Assembly: GCA_905215055.1 (NCBI GenBank)
Contig: CAJMOH010000062.1
Coordinates: 1 to 12,816, forward strand
Origin: an uncultured bacterium
GTDB taxonomy: Bacteria > Bacillota > Clostridia > Oscillospirales > Acutalibacteraceae
Direction: 5' to 3'
Length of the DNA stretch: 12,816 bases
Below are positions 5,757 to 12,816 of this stretch, piece after piece. The notes beneath the pieces are model-generated. The model made no database searches and was not told the DNA's origin. It worked only from the letters and a program-made list of their open reading frames with translations. Made by a program: the position numbers and the translations under genes. Numbering within the stretch: position 1 is the stretch's first letter; each line of letters opens with the position of its first letter.

Positions 5757-6683
5757 GTGACAGTGAAAGAAAAAGTGCGGGCCAGCCGTTCCCGGAACAT
5801 CGAGACTATGCAGATCTATAGCCTGATAATCCCTGTGTTCATTTTAATCTTTCTCTTTTCCTACGTCCCACTTTACGGCGTCGTTATTGCCTTTCAGGAT
5901 TATGTGCCTGGGGCCCCTTTCCTGGGGGAAGGCGTAAAATGGGTGGGCCTGGAGCATTTTATCGACTTCATCCAGGGGGAATATTTCGGACGGCTCATCC
6001 GCAACACCCTGGTGCTCAGCGGCCTGAACCTGCTGTTTGGCTTTACAGCCCCCATTCTCTTCGCCCTGCTCATGGATCAGGTCGGGGCTCTGCGGTTCAA
6101 AAAGCTGGTGCAGACGGCCAGCTACATGCCCTACTTCATCTCTACCGTGGTGGTGGCCGGCATGGTCATCTCCTTTATCGATACCCAGGGCATCGTCACG
6201 AACATTTTGACTCTGTTTGGCTTTGAACGCCAGAACTACCGCATAAACCCCGATGCCTTCCCTGCTGTGTACACTATCACAAACGTGTGGAAGAGCTTCG
6301 GCTTTGGGAGTATCCTCTACTTTTCCACCATCTCGTCCATCGATCCTGGGCTTTACGAAAGCGCCAAGCTGGACGGGGCCAACCGTTTTCAGCAGGTGCT
6401 GCACATCACCCTGCCGGGCATTAAGCATGTCATCGCCATCAATCTAATCATGGCCATTGGGGGAATCCTCAACACCAACAGTGATTTGATCTTGCTGTTG
6501 TACACCGAGGCCACCTACAACGTGGCGGATGTGATTGGAACCTACACCTACCGGTTGGGCATTGTGGGCGGCCAGTATAGCTACACCACGGCGGCGGGGT
6601 TGTTTATGTCGGTGATTGGCTTCCTTCTGACCTATGGGGCCAACAAGGTGAGTAACCGCCTGACTGGCATGGGACTTTGGTGA
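5757..6683 (+). CDS. Sugar ABC transporter permease, LplB/YtcP-like (first subunit)
   Basis: A 308-residue inner-membrane permease of the carbohydrate uptake CUT1 family, the MalF-position subunit. Membrane segments are visible at about 20-45, 83-107, 122-141, 170-195, 222-240 and 280-297. The cytoplasmic EAA loop that docks the ATPase is ESAKLDGANRFQQVLHITLPG (about 201-221). The short N-terminal tail and the RNTLVLSGLNLLFGF segment resemble LplB and YtcP-type proteins, which take up complex or oligomeric sugars. Start is GTG, with GGGAGG 8 nt upstream. The stop is followed after 10 nt by the next permease ATG, so they are cotranscribed. No ATPase gene is in the window; CUT1 systems of this kind commonly share an MsmK-type ATPase encoded elsewhere. 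Confidence 0.93.
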   Translation: MTVKEKVRASRSRNIETMQIYSLIIPVFILIFLFSYVPLYGVVIAFQDYVPGAPFLGEGVKWVGLEHFIDFIQGEYFGRLIRNTLVLSGLNLLFGFTAPILFALLMDQVGALRFKKLVQTASYMPYFISTVVVAGMVISFIDTQGIVTNILTLFGFERQNYRINPDAFPAVYTITNVWKSFGFGSILYFSTISSIDPGLYESAKLDGANRFQQVLHITLPGIKHVIAINLIMAIGGILNTNSDLILLLYTEATYNVADVIGTYTYRLGIVGGQYSYTTAAGLFMSVIGFLLTYGANKVSNRLTGMGLW

Positions 6684-6693
6684 GGTGAACACT

Positions 6694-7599
6694 ATGCGAA
6701 AACGAAATCCCAACAAAATTCGGGAGAATGGCCGGCTCTCCACTGTCGTGATGTATACTATTGCCGCTTTGGTGCTGCTGGTCACCCTCTACCCCATGTA
6801 CTATGTGCTCATCCTCTCCCTGAGCGAGCCCAGCGCCGCCGCTACCATGAAGGTCTATACAGTGCCCAAAGGGTTTAGCCTGGCAGCCTATGAGACCCTT
6901 GTGACCGACAGCGAGATGTGGCGGGCCTATTTCAACACCTTCCTCTATGTGGTGCCCACTACCCTGCTGATGCTCCTCACCTGCGTGCTGGCAGCCTATC
7001 CCCTCACCTATAAGAACCTGAGGGGGAGGAAATATATCAATATGTTCCTGCTCATCCCCATGTATTTCTCCGGCGGTATGATCCCGTCGTTCCTGCTCAT
7101 TACCAAGCTGGGACTGTACGACAATCCCTGGTCCCAGATCCTGCCGGCCTGTTACTCCATCTGGAACATCATCCTGGTGAAGTCCTTCTTCGGCACCATT
7201 CCGGAGACACTGCGGGAGGCCGCAAAAATTGACGGGGCCAACGTGTATCAGGTTCTGCTGAAGGTGTACCTGCCTCTTTCTTCCCCTATTCTGGCGGTGA
7301 TCGCCGTGTACACCATTGTAGGCATGTGGAACAGCTGGTTCAACGCCCTGGTATACCTGCCCCACACGGACTGGCAGCCCCTCCAGCTGTACCTGCGGCG
7401 GGTGCTGGTGGAGAATACCCAGAACCTTTCCATCACCCTAGACCCCGACACGGCCCGCGAAATGGCACTGCGAAACCTTTCCAACGCCCAGCTGAAGTAC
7501 GCCATGATCATCTTTACCACAGCGCCCATGCTGGTGGTGTACCCCTTCTTCCAGAAGTACTTTGTCAAGGGCGTAATGCTGGGCTCCTTGAAAGAGTGA
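6694..7599 (+). CDS. Sugar ABC transporter permease, YtcP/LplC-like (second subunit)
   Basis: A 301-residue inner-membrane permease, the MalG-position partner of the preceding subunit. The EAA loop is EAAKIDGANVYQVLLKVYLPL (about 175-195), with membrane spans at about 17-42, 80-104, 115-135, 145-162, 198-216 and 270-288. The insertion TLDPDTAREMALRNLSNAQLKYA and the end KYFVKGVMLGSLKE are typical of YtcP/LplC-type proteins. A GTG at 6685 is in frame, but the ATG at 6694 has TGAGGTG 7-8 nt upstream, overlapping the previous stop codon, and is the better start. It is followed after 80 bp by the binding-protein gene, with a perfect palindrome in the gap. Confidence 0.93.
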   Translation: MRKRNPNKIRENGRLSTVVMYTIAALVLLVTLYPMYYVLILSLSEPSAAATMKVYTVPKGFSLAAYETLVTDSEMWRAYFNTFLYVVPTTLLMLLTCVLAAYPLTYKNLRGRKYINMFLLIPMYFSGGMIPSFLLITKLGLYDNPWSQILPACYSIWNIILVKSFFGTIPETLREAAKIDGANVYQVLLKVYLPLSSPILAVIAVYTIVGMWNSWFNALVYLPHTDWQPLQLYLRRVLVENTQNLSITLDPDTAREMALRNLSNAQLKYAMIIFTTAPMLVVYPFFQKYFVKGVMLGSLKE

Positions 7600-7621
7600 C
7601 CGGGAACGCAAAAACGGCTGG

Positions 7622-7640
7622 ATGGGGAAAATTTCCCCAT
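7622..7640 (+). repeat. Perfect palindromic stem-loop between permease and binding-protein genes
   Basis: ATGGGGAAA (7622-7630) and TTTCCCCAT (7632-7640) are exact reverse complements around a single A. No T-run follows, so it is not a simple terminator. Hairpins at this place often protect or process the mRNA so that the binding protein is made in excess over the permeases; binding of a regulator dimer is the other option. Confidence 0.6.
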
Positions 7641-7679
7641 TACATAAAGCAAACCAATAAAAATTGTGGAGGTAAAACT

Positions 7680-9452
7680 ATGAAAACGACCATGCGCAAA
7701 CTACTGGCCATGCTGTTGTCTGCAGCCCTGTTGACAGGCGCCTTTGCTGGGTGCTCTGAAGGCGGGCAGGAGAGCTCTGCCGCCGATTCTGGCACAAGTT
7801 CCGCTGTCTCGGCGTCGGAGACGGGGGAGAGCAGCGAGGAAAACAGCTCTGCTTCTGATGGCGAAGTGGTGACCTTGAAGATCATGGGCATTGACAAGAC
7901 CGCCACTCTGGACAGCGGCGAGATCTCCCTCTCCGACTGGGTAGGGGGCGACAGCAAGATTTATGATGCCCTTGTGGAGAAACTGGCTGAGTACGGCGTC
8001 GCCCTGGATTTGGACCTGGTCCCTGAGGACCAGTACCAGACCGTGTGCCAGACCCAGCTGGCCGCCGGTATCGATGCCGACATTATGAACATCACCCCCT
8101 TGGACGACCAGACCCGCCTGAATCTGGTGGAGCAGGGCAAGCTCATCGCGATTAACGAGGTGATCGAAAACCACTCCCAGGGCGCTGCTAAGGAGTATTA
8201 CACCAGCGGCGACGGCGTGAAGATGATGAACATGCAGGTCCTGGAGGACGGCAACACCTATTGGCTGACAGACATCGGCATCTCCCTGGATGAGAACGGG
8301 GAAGTGGGCCAGGGTTCTGCCATGTCCTTTATGATCCGCCAGGATTGGCTGGATGCTCTGGATCTGCCTACCCCCACTACCACCGATGAGCTGATGGAGA
8401 TCATGAAGGCTTTCCAGGAGAACGACGTGAACCAGAGCGGCGAAGCTGACGAGGTGCTGGACATCTCTCTGAGCCGGTTCGACAGCGGCCTCCCCACCTT
8501 CTACGGCATTGGCCGGACCTTGGCCAACGAGGTGACCTATGTGAACACCCTGACCGGGAAAGTGGAGTCTCCCTGGTACCATCCGAACATCAAGGCTTAT
8601 ATCGAGTTCGTCAAGGCCCTGGTGGACGCCGGTTATGTGGATACCAGCGACCAGTTTGACGAGAAGAAGGCGGAAAACAAAATCGCCGGTACCTTCGATT
8701 GGGCCGGTGAGACCTGGCATGAGGTGGGCATCAATGTGCCCGAAGGCGCTGCCGCCGCCTACTATGTTCCCGTAGTTCTGAAACCCAGCAACTCCGTGGA
8801 TGACACCGAGCCCTACCTGTGCTGGCAGCAGGGCTACCAGCTGGGCGCCAACAAGTACGCTGTCACCAGCGCCTGTGAGAATTTGGACGCCGTGGGCCGC
8901 CTGTTCGATTTCCTGGTCAGCGATGATTACCGCATTCTCACCGAGTTTGGACTGGAGGATTACTCCTACACCCTGGAGGAAGACGGGGTGATGAGCCCCA
9001 TCAATGATGCGGCGGAGCCCGACGCCCAGCAGCTGGTCTCCGGCTGCGCCCTGTGGACCAACGGCTCGATCCTGCCCAGGTTCCAGCTTTCCACTGCCCA
9101 GGAGATGGCCGCCGATATCCAAAACTCTGTGGACGCCGGCAAAACCATGGGCTATCCCGAGACCGGCTTCGAGAAGAAGAAGGAATTCTTCGACGAGTAC
9201 AGCGACTACGAGTACAAGCTGCCCCATGAATCCAACCCCGAGCTGGCCCCCGCTACCGCAGAGGAGCTGGACACCATCTCCTCTCTTACCAGCGACCTGA
9301 CCACCTATTCGGCAGAGCTGCTGACTAAGCTCATCCTGGGCCAGCAGAGCATGGATGACTGGGACACCTACATCGCAGACCTTCAGCGCCTGGGGCTGGA
9401 TGAACTGATCGAGATCAACCAGGCCCGCTACGACAGGGCACAGGGTAAATAA
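7680..9452 (+). CDS. Sugar ABC transporter solute-binding lipoprotein, LplA-like (family 1)
   Basis: A 590-residue extracellular lipoprotein that would capture the sugar and deliver it to the two permeases. The start is MKTTMRKLLAMLLSAALLTG with lipobox FAGC and lipidated C25. A Ser/Glu/Ala-rich linker runs from 26 to 60. The mature protein has the LplA-type layout of about 500 residues, longer than MalE-type proteins. The segment QDWLDALDLPTPTTTDELME followed by AFQENDVNQSGEADE is typical of the group. Its loop DVNQSGEADE (249-258) resembles an EF-hand-like calcium site. The ATG has GTGGAGGT 6 nt upstream; the frame stays open much further left only because it runs out-of-frame through the permease gene. 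A terminator follows at 9505. The bound sugar cannot be read from sequence. Confidence 0.93.
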   Translation: MKTTMRKLLAMLLSAALLTGAFAGCSEGGQESSAADSGTSSAVSASETGESSEENSSASDGEVVTLKIMGIDKTATLDSGEISLSDWVGGDSKIYDALVEKLAEYGVALDLDLVPEDQYQTVCQTQLAAGIDADIMNITPLDDQTRLNLVEQGKLIAINEVIENHSQGAAKEYYTSGDGVKMMNMQVLEDGNTYWLTDIGISLDENGEVGQGSAMSFMIRQDWLDALDLPTPTTTDELMEIMKAFQENDVNQSGEADEVLDISLSRFDSGLPTFYGIGRTLANEVTYVNTLTGKVESPWYHPNIKAYIEFVKALVDAGYVDTSDQFDEKKAENKIAGTFDWAGETWHEVGINVPEGAAAAYYVPVVLKPSNSVDDTEPYLCWQQGYQLGANKYAVTSACENLDAVGRLFDFLVSDDYRILTEFGLEDYSYTLEEDGVMSPINDAAEPDAQQLVSGCALWTNGSILPRFQLSTAQEMAADIQNSVDAGKTMGYPETGFEKKKEFFDEYSDYEYKLPHESNPELAPATAEELDTISSLTSDLTTYSAELLTKLILGQQSMDDWDTYIADLQRLGLDELIEINQARYDRAQGK

Positions 9453-9504
9453 GAACGCTGTCCGGAACAGACCTTTGGGGTACATACCATAGATAAAGGG
9501 GAAC

Positions 9505-9532
9505 AAAGCGTGGTGAAAGCACCGCGCTTTTT
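9505..9532 (+). terminator. Rho-independent terminator of the ABC operon
   Basis: AAAGCG-T-GGTG (9505-9515) pairs with CACC-G-CGCTTT (9520-9530), 11 pairs including one T-G wobble, with tetraloop AAAG, followed by TT and CCC. It separates the transporter genes from the AraC-type gene, which has its own promoter. Confidence 0.75.
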
Positions 9533-9559
9533 CCCGTATCCGGAGAAGCCGCTGTAGCG

Positions 9560-9588
9560 TTGCAATCGCCGCTGGCTCCCGGTATAAT
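9560..9588 (+). promoter_or_regulatory. Near-consensus sigma-A promoter of the AraC-type regulator
   Basis: TTGCAA (9560-9565), a 17-bp spacer and a perfect TATAAT (9583-9588). Initiation would be near 9595, leaving a leader of roughly 70 nt before the ATG at 9668. The strength and the terminator upstream imply that the regulator is expressed independently of the transporter. Confidence 0.7.
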
Positions 9589-9667
9589 GAATATAAAAGG
9601 TGACCGTTTTTATTATAAATTCCAAGTTCCCCTAAAACAAGGGAAAACCAGAGGGCGGGGTCGTTTG

Positions 9668-11776
9668 ATGAAATATTTCCAAAAGCCGTTTTTCCGCAAG
9701 TTGTTCCTCTCTTATACCGCTGTGCTCATGGCGTGCGCACTGGTGTTCTCCTCCATTTTGCTCCAGCAGATCGTTCAGCGGAACCATACCCTGCAGGAGC
9801 AGCAGTGCCGCAGCGATGCCCGCCTTTTAGCCCAGGTCGTTGATGACAAGTTTACCGAGATTGAAAGCATTGGCGCTCAGCTCACCTCCGCCCGATGGTT
9901 TCAGAAAGTGCGCTCCCAGTCGGAGATTCTCAACGCCTCCCTCACTATGCTGGAGCGGCAGGACATCTGCCAGCAGATGCAGACGTATTACGCCATCTTA
10001 CAGGTGGCAGAGAGCGTGGCCTTGCTGCTGCCGGAAAAAGGCCAGGCCGTGGACCGGGTCTCTTTCTGGGAAGAGGAGCGGTATTTTTCCTCCGTTGGGC
10101 TCCCAGGGAACCTGATGGATGATCCAGACGTGCAGGATTCCCTGGCCGCCAGCTATAATTCCATGGTAGTGCTGCCCGGCAAGGACGGGGATTTCTATGT
10201 GTTCAAACAGCTGAACTATGCAGCCCATCCGGACGCCGTACTGTTCTGCCTGATCAATGACTCCTGGTTCCAGCAGTTTTTATCCCAGCGCTTCGCAGAT
10301 TCTCTGGGCTCCTTGGAGATCATCTCAGAGGGGGAGCCTGTCTTTTCCATGACGCAGGAAGAGGAGGACCCGGACCAGTGGCAGCATTTCGAGCTGGATT
10401 CCAGTCTTTACCAGTGGGACTATTCCATCCGGATCACGCCGCCCCAAATGGCTTTTGCCTCCCAAACCCTGCTGCTGGTGTCCCTGTTCTTGTTGGTACT
10501 GCTGGTGGGGGAGGCCCTGGCCCTTGCCCTGGCCAGAGCAAGCTACGCACCCTTGTCCCAGCTGATGCAGCGGTTGAACTTGCTGGACCACCCGAAAAAC
10601 GAGCAAGAGTTTCAAGCCATGGAACACGTCTTCCAGGAGTTGGGCCGGCAGAACCAGGATTTGCGTCAGGTCTCCACCCAGTACTACAATACCATGCGGA
10701 CCAATTTAATTTCTTCTTTGCTTGCCGGGAGTTTCCCAGAGGATAGACTGGCGGAGCAGCTCCCTGTGTTCGGGTTGGACTTCCGTGAGGATATGGAATA
10801 TCTGGTGGGGGTGATGGAATATGTGGACACCGCCAGCCCGGAACAGAAAGCAGTGGATTATATGCAGCTCAATACTTTCTGCCAAGAGCGGCATCTCGCT
10901 GCCCAATGGACGGAATCTGTGGAGCAGCAGCTGGTGGGTATCTTTTCTTCCGACCAGGGCAGCGGTGCCCTGTTTGAGGGAGCAAACTTGGTGCGGGACT
11001 ACTGTGCCGCCAATTTCGGCCAGGATGTGGACTTTCTCTGCGGCCTTCCCCAAAAGGGACTGGGCGGCATTGGGCGATCCTATCAGGAGGCCCGCAGCCA
11101 CAGCCAAAGTGACATCCTGCGGGTGCTTTATTACTATCCCATCGAGGTGGAGCTGCAGCTTGTCAATCAGCTGAAGCTGGGCAATCAAGGCGCCGCCCAG
11201 AAGATCATAGAAGAGCTGCGGGAGGAGAATGAGGGCCGCCCCTTGACCGGGGACGACAAGCGCCGTGTTTCCACACTGATTCTGGAGACTTTGCTGCGGG
11301 TTGCCTCCGAAGTGGAGCTGAACACCGCTGGCGCCAGGGAGGAATTCGACCAGATCCTCTCTTCCCAGGATGAAAGCTGGGCCTGGGATTATTTGGACGG
11401 CATCGTCAACCTCATCTGCCAGGAGCTGCAGCGTCGGGACGAGGCTTCCTCGCAAAAGCTGGGCCCCCAGCTGGTCGCCTATGTCGAGGAACATTATTGC
11501 GATTCCAGCTTGTCTCAGCAGCTTTCCAGCTTGTTTCATATCTCCCGTTCCATGGTGTCCAAGATATTCAAGAACGCTGCCAAAGTCAATTTTATCGATT
11601 ACCTCCACCTACTGCGGGTCCAGAAGGCCAAAAGCTATTTTGATGCCGGGGAGCGGGACATCCTGGCAGTAGCGAAAAAGACAGGCTACGAGAATGAGAC
11701 CACCTTTAAGCGGGCATTCCTCCGGGTGGAATCCACCACACCACGAAAATATGTGCAGCAGATAGGAAAGCGGTGA
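9668..11776 (+). CDS. Membrane-bound AraC-family sensor-regulator
   Basis: A 702-residue one-component regulator. A short cytoplasmic N-terminus leads into TM1 (about 12-36), an extracellular sensor region of about 225 residues (40-260; Cache-like by architecture, not by recognised motif) and TM2 (about 264-289). A cytoplasmic linker (290-600) follows, and the C-terminus is a two-helix-turn-helix AraC DNA-binding domain (about 600-702: SSLSQQLSSLFHISRSMVSKIF, then DILAVAKKTGYENETTFKRAF and TPRKY). Such proteins are the usual partners of LplABC/YtcP-type sugar transporters in Firmicutes and probably bind near the transporter and hydrolase promoters. The start is the ATG with a G-rich GGGCGGGG upstream; the frame is open to 9560, but that would begin inside the promoter. 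Confidence 0.92.
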   Translation: MKYFQKPFFRKLFLSYTAVLMACALVFSSILLQQIVQRNHTLQEQQCRSDARLLAQVVDDKFTEIESIGAQLTSARWFQKVRSQSEILNASLTMLERQDICQQMQTYYAILQVAESVALLLPEKGQAVDRVSFWEEERYFSSVGLPGNLMDDPDVQDSLAASYNSMVVLPGKDGDFYVFKQLNYAAHPDAVLFCLINDSWFQQFLSQRFADSLGSLEIISEGEPVFSMTQEEEDPDQWQHFELDSSLYQWDYSIRITPPQMAFASQTLLLVSLFLLVLLVGEALALALARASYAPLSQLMQRLNLLDHPKNEQEFQAMEHVFQELGRQNQDLRQVSTQYYNTMRTNLISSLLAGSFPEDRLAEQLPVFGLDFREDMEYLVGVMEYVDTASPEQKAVDYMQLNTFCQERHLAAQWTESVEQQLVGIFSSDQGSGALFEGANLVRDYCAANFGQDVDFLCGLPQKGLGGIGRSYQEARSHSQSDILRVLYYYPIEVELQLVNQLKLGNQGAAQKIIEELREENEGRPLTGDDKRRVSTLILETLLRVASEVELNTAGAREEFDQILSSQDESWAWDYLDGIVNLICQELQRRDEASSQKLGPQLVAYVEEHYCDSSLSQQLSSLFHISRSMVSKIFKNAAKVNFIDYLHLLRVQKAKSYFDAGERDILAVAKKTGYENETTFKRAFLRVESTTPRKYVQQIGKR

Positions 11777-11792
11777 CTCCTGAAACGGAGTC
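11775..11792 (+). terminator. Weak hairpin at the end of the AraC-type gene
   Basis: GACTCC (11775-11780) pairs with GGAGTC (11787-11792) around TGAAAC, overlapping the stop codon. No T-run follows closely (TGGTTTT is about 10 nt on), so termination is uncertain. Confidence 0.3.
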
Positions 11793-11920
11793 GTGTCAGC
11801 TGGTTTTCCTGCAAGTGCAAAAAAGTGCGGTTCTGATTTTACACTGCGAGAAATAGCGAAAAATGAGGCCGTGGCGGACGGAGACAGATTCACATATTTG
11901 TTCATTTCCTATACCGCTAA
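11793..11920. other. Intergenic stretch before the SLH remnant
   Basis: No supported gene, promoter or repeat was seen. The frame of the SLH remnant has a stop codon at 11918-11920, so the coding sequence does not extend into this part. Confidence 0.5.
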
Positions 11921-12100
11921 AAGAAATTTGCCCTTTTCCTCGACTGGAACAATGTAGCTGTATGGACTATGACCTGGGCCAACGGCAACGCCCTTATCAA
12001 CGGCCACGACGATGGCACCCTAGACCCGCAAGGTATCGCAATCCGTGCTCAGGCTGCAAGTATCCTGATGCGCTTTGACCAGAACGTGGTGGAAAATTAA
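11921..12100 (+). pseudogene. Remnant of an S-layer-homology (SLH) domain protein, C-terminal end
   Basis: About 45 residues of the end of an SLH domain survive: TWANGNALINGHDDGTLDPQ, then RAQAASILMRFDQNVVEN and a stop at 12098-12100. Intact SLH proteins anchor to the cell wall and end in exactly this way (compare the family pattern TWANG.G...GYDDGTF.P....TRAQ.A.IL.R). The in-frame sequence just before (DWNNVAVWTM) appears shortened against the usual pattern, and a TAA stop lies at 11918. No start, ribosome binding site or upstream repeats are present, so this is a dead fragment, followed by its old terminator. Confidence 0.7.
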
Positions 12101-12113
12101 ATCTTTATGCGAG

Positions 12114-12137
12114 GGCCAGGATTGCTCCCGGCCTTTT
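12114..12137 (+). terminator. Terminator after the SLH remnant
   Basis: GGCC-A-GGA (12114-12120 with a following A) pairs with TCC-C-GGCC (to 12133) around a TTGC loop, followed by TTTTG. It lies 14 nt after the SLH stop and is probably the original gene's terminator. Confidence 0.55.
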
Positions 12138-12163
12138 GCTTACCCAAAATCTAGGGATAGGCC

Positions 12164-12195
12164 ACCTCAAAAATTGCGGTGGAGTAAACAAAGAA
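12164..12195 (+). repeat. 32-bp direct repeat, copy 2
   Basis: Second copy of the repeat at 1271-1302, same orientation, 29 of 32 identical, 10.9 kb away. As at copy 1, it stands shortly upstream of a mobile-element gene, here the truncated helix-turn-helix gene. Confidence 0.7.
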
Positions 12196-12247
12196 AAAGG
12201 CTTCGCAAAACGGAATTCGAAAAATGGGAAGGAGGCCGGCTGAAAAA

Positions 12248-12502
12248 ATGAGGAGGACTTGCAAGAGAAAGCCACGGCAGGGAGAATCTTTTCTTCCCAA
12301 TGAGATTTTCATCCTGGAATTGAGCGCCGGGGAGATCGCCTTGTACGCATATCTGCTGTTTGCCGGGCTTCCACCAAGAAAGGCTGGGAAAAAAGGCGGT
12401 GAAACCAGACTCGGCCTTGTGAGGGCCTGTGAGCAATTTTGCGGGCCGAGTAGGGAAACGACACCTGGAAAGCCCCCGACCGACCCCGTTGAGGGCGTGT
12501 GA
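12248..12502 (+). pseudogene. Truncated helix-turn-helix / replication-type mobile-element protein
   Basis: The first 38 residues (MRRTCKRKPRQGESFLPNEI then FILELSAGEIALYAYLLF) resemble the N-terminus of small helix-turn-helix proteins common in Firmicute conjugative elements and prophages (pattern LPNEIF.L.LSAGEIA.YAYLL). After residue 38 the sequence no longer fits: it becomes Gly/Pro/Lys-rich and stops at 12500-12502, before the expected helix-turn-helix. GGAGG lies 12 nt before the ATG; an ATG at 12224 in the same frame is less likely. Family recognition is from memory of the motif, so moderate confidence. It is probably non-functional. Confidence 0.5.
12409..12451. repeat. Inverted repeat inside the truncated gene's tail
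   Basis: ACTCGGCC (12409-12416) and GGCCGAGT (12444-12451) are perfect 8-bp arms around 27 nt. They lie where the reading frame stops resembling its family, which supports this part being non-coding structured DNA joined to the gene. Confidence 0.4.
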
Positions 12503-12816
12503 CCCGGCTGTGGACGAATCCAGGGGCAGCAGCCAACCCCAGGTGAGAGAAAGCTGGTTTCGTCTCCACTCAGAAAGAGGCGGTTGAGAGAAAACGGAGA
12601 TAGGCAGAAAAAGAAAAAAGCAGGCCCAGGAGGGCCTGCAAAGGCAGTGCGTGGAAGCACGGGATTGGCCTCGATGGAAAACAGAATTATCCTCCTCTCA
12701 GAGGATGGGTTTGGAGTGGGCTGAGGGCAGCGCGCATAACTCCAACATTGAGCAGCAAAACGGAGGTGTGAAAAAAGAGCAGGTTAAAGGGTGTGGGTCG
12801 GTGAACCGCCCCACAC
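12503..12816. other. Right-edge stretch without an intact gene; possible partial frame
   Basis: No confident gene. A plus-strand frame is open from 12588 to the edge, with an ATG at 12705 giving MGLEWAEGSAHNSN... and ending ...GCGSVNRPT; it has no good ribosome binding site. ATCCTC/GAGGAT (12689-12694, 12701-12706) form a small hairpin. The window ends in GTGTGGG/CCCACAC (12791-12797, 12810-12816) with an inner CGG-TGAA-CCG tip, cut by the edge. Confidence 0.35.
12608..12639 (-). terminator. Minus-strand rho-independent terminator
   Basis: On the minus strand GCAGGCCC (12639-12632), loop TCCT and GGGCCTGC (12627-12620) form a perfect 8-bp stem followed at once by TTTTTTCTTTTT. It would end a transcript entering from the right, but no minus-strand gene is visible in the last 180 bp; the transcript may be non-coding or start beyond the window. 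Confidence 0.7.

Noticed and set aside
7701..9506. 601-residue open frame on the minus strand
   Set aside because: It is antisense to the clear lipoprotein binding-protein gene, has no ribosome binding site or family features, and arises from GC-biased third positions.
10706..11608. 300-residue minus-strand frame
   Set aside because: Antisense to the AraC-type regulator; no supporting signals.
1..12816. CRISPR array, toxin-antitoxin pair or phage-defence system
   Set aside because: No regularly spaced repeats with unique spacers and no recognisable cas, toxin, restriction or defence domains in any frame.

Overview
The window looks like a chromosomal stretch of a GC-rich gut Firmicute, probably of the Oscillospiraceae/Clostridiales (Flavonifractor- or Intestinimonas-like). 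This is an inference from the strong GGAGG ribosome binding sites, a LplB/YtcP/LplA-type sugar ABC operon with a membrane-bound AraC regulator, a leftover S-layer-homology (SLH) fragment, and a Clostridia-type tyrosine integrase beside a tRNA-Trp fragment. No species-specific marker was seen.

Layout. (a) 1-130: an array of GGGTCA units ending in CA, possibly the end of an IS21-like element. (b) 172-1230: a divergent pair, an HxlR regulator (minus) and a flavin reductase-like FMN-binding protein (plus), the latter with a promoter and a terminator. (c) 1271-3063: a mobile-element module. It holds a 32-bp repeat whose second copy is at 12164, a structured leader, a complete tyrosine recombinase, several strong stem-loops, and an exact 45-nt 3' fragment of tRNA-Trp (anticodon loop to CCA) with its terminator. 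(d) 3255-5458 (minus): a HAD phosphatase overlapping by 7 bp the end of a clan GH-D-like glycoside hydrolase, with their own promoter. (e) 5757-9452 (plus): two sugar ABC permeases and a large lipoprotein solute-binding protein, ending in a terminator. (f) 9668-11776 (plus): a two-TM AraC-type sensor-regulator with its own near-consensus promoter. (g) 11777-12816: no intact gene; a degraded SLH tail, the second 32-bp repeat, a truncated helix-turn-helix mobile-element gene, and structured DNA including a minus-strand terminator for something beyond the right edge.

How it fits together. Regions d-f form one carbohydrate-use locus. The lipoprotein would bind an oligosaccharide outside the cell, and the two permeases would import it using an ATPase encoded elsewhere. 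The hydrolase has no signal peptide and would cleave the sugar in the cytoplasm. The HAD enzyme would act on a phosphorylated product, and the membrane AraC protein would sense the sugar or a related cue and switch the divergent promoters. The sugar is not known; alpha-galactosides are only a guess from the fold. This locus lies between two groups of mobile-element debris. The orientation of the tRNA fragment relative to the integrase does not fit a single simple insertion and suggests stacked or partly deleted islands.
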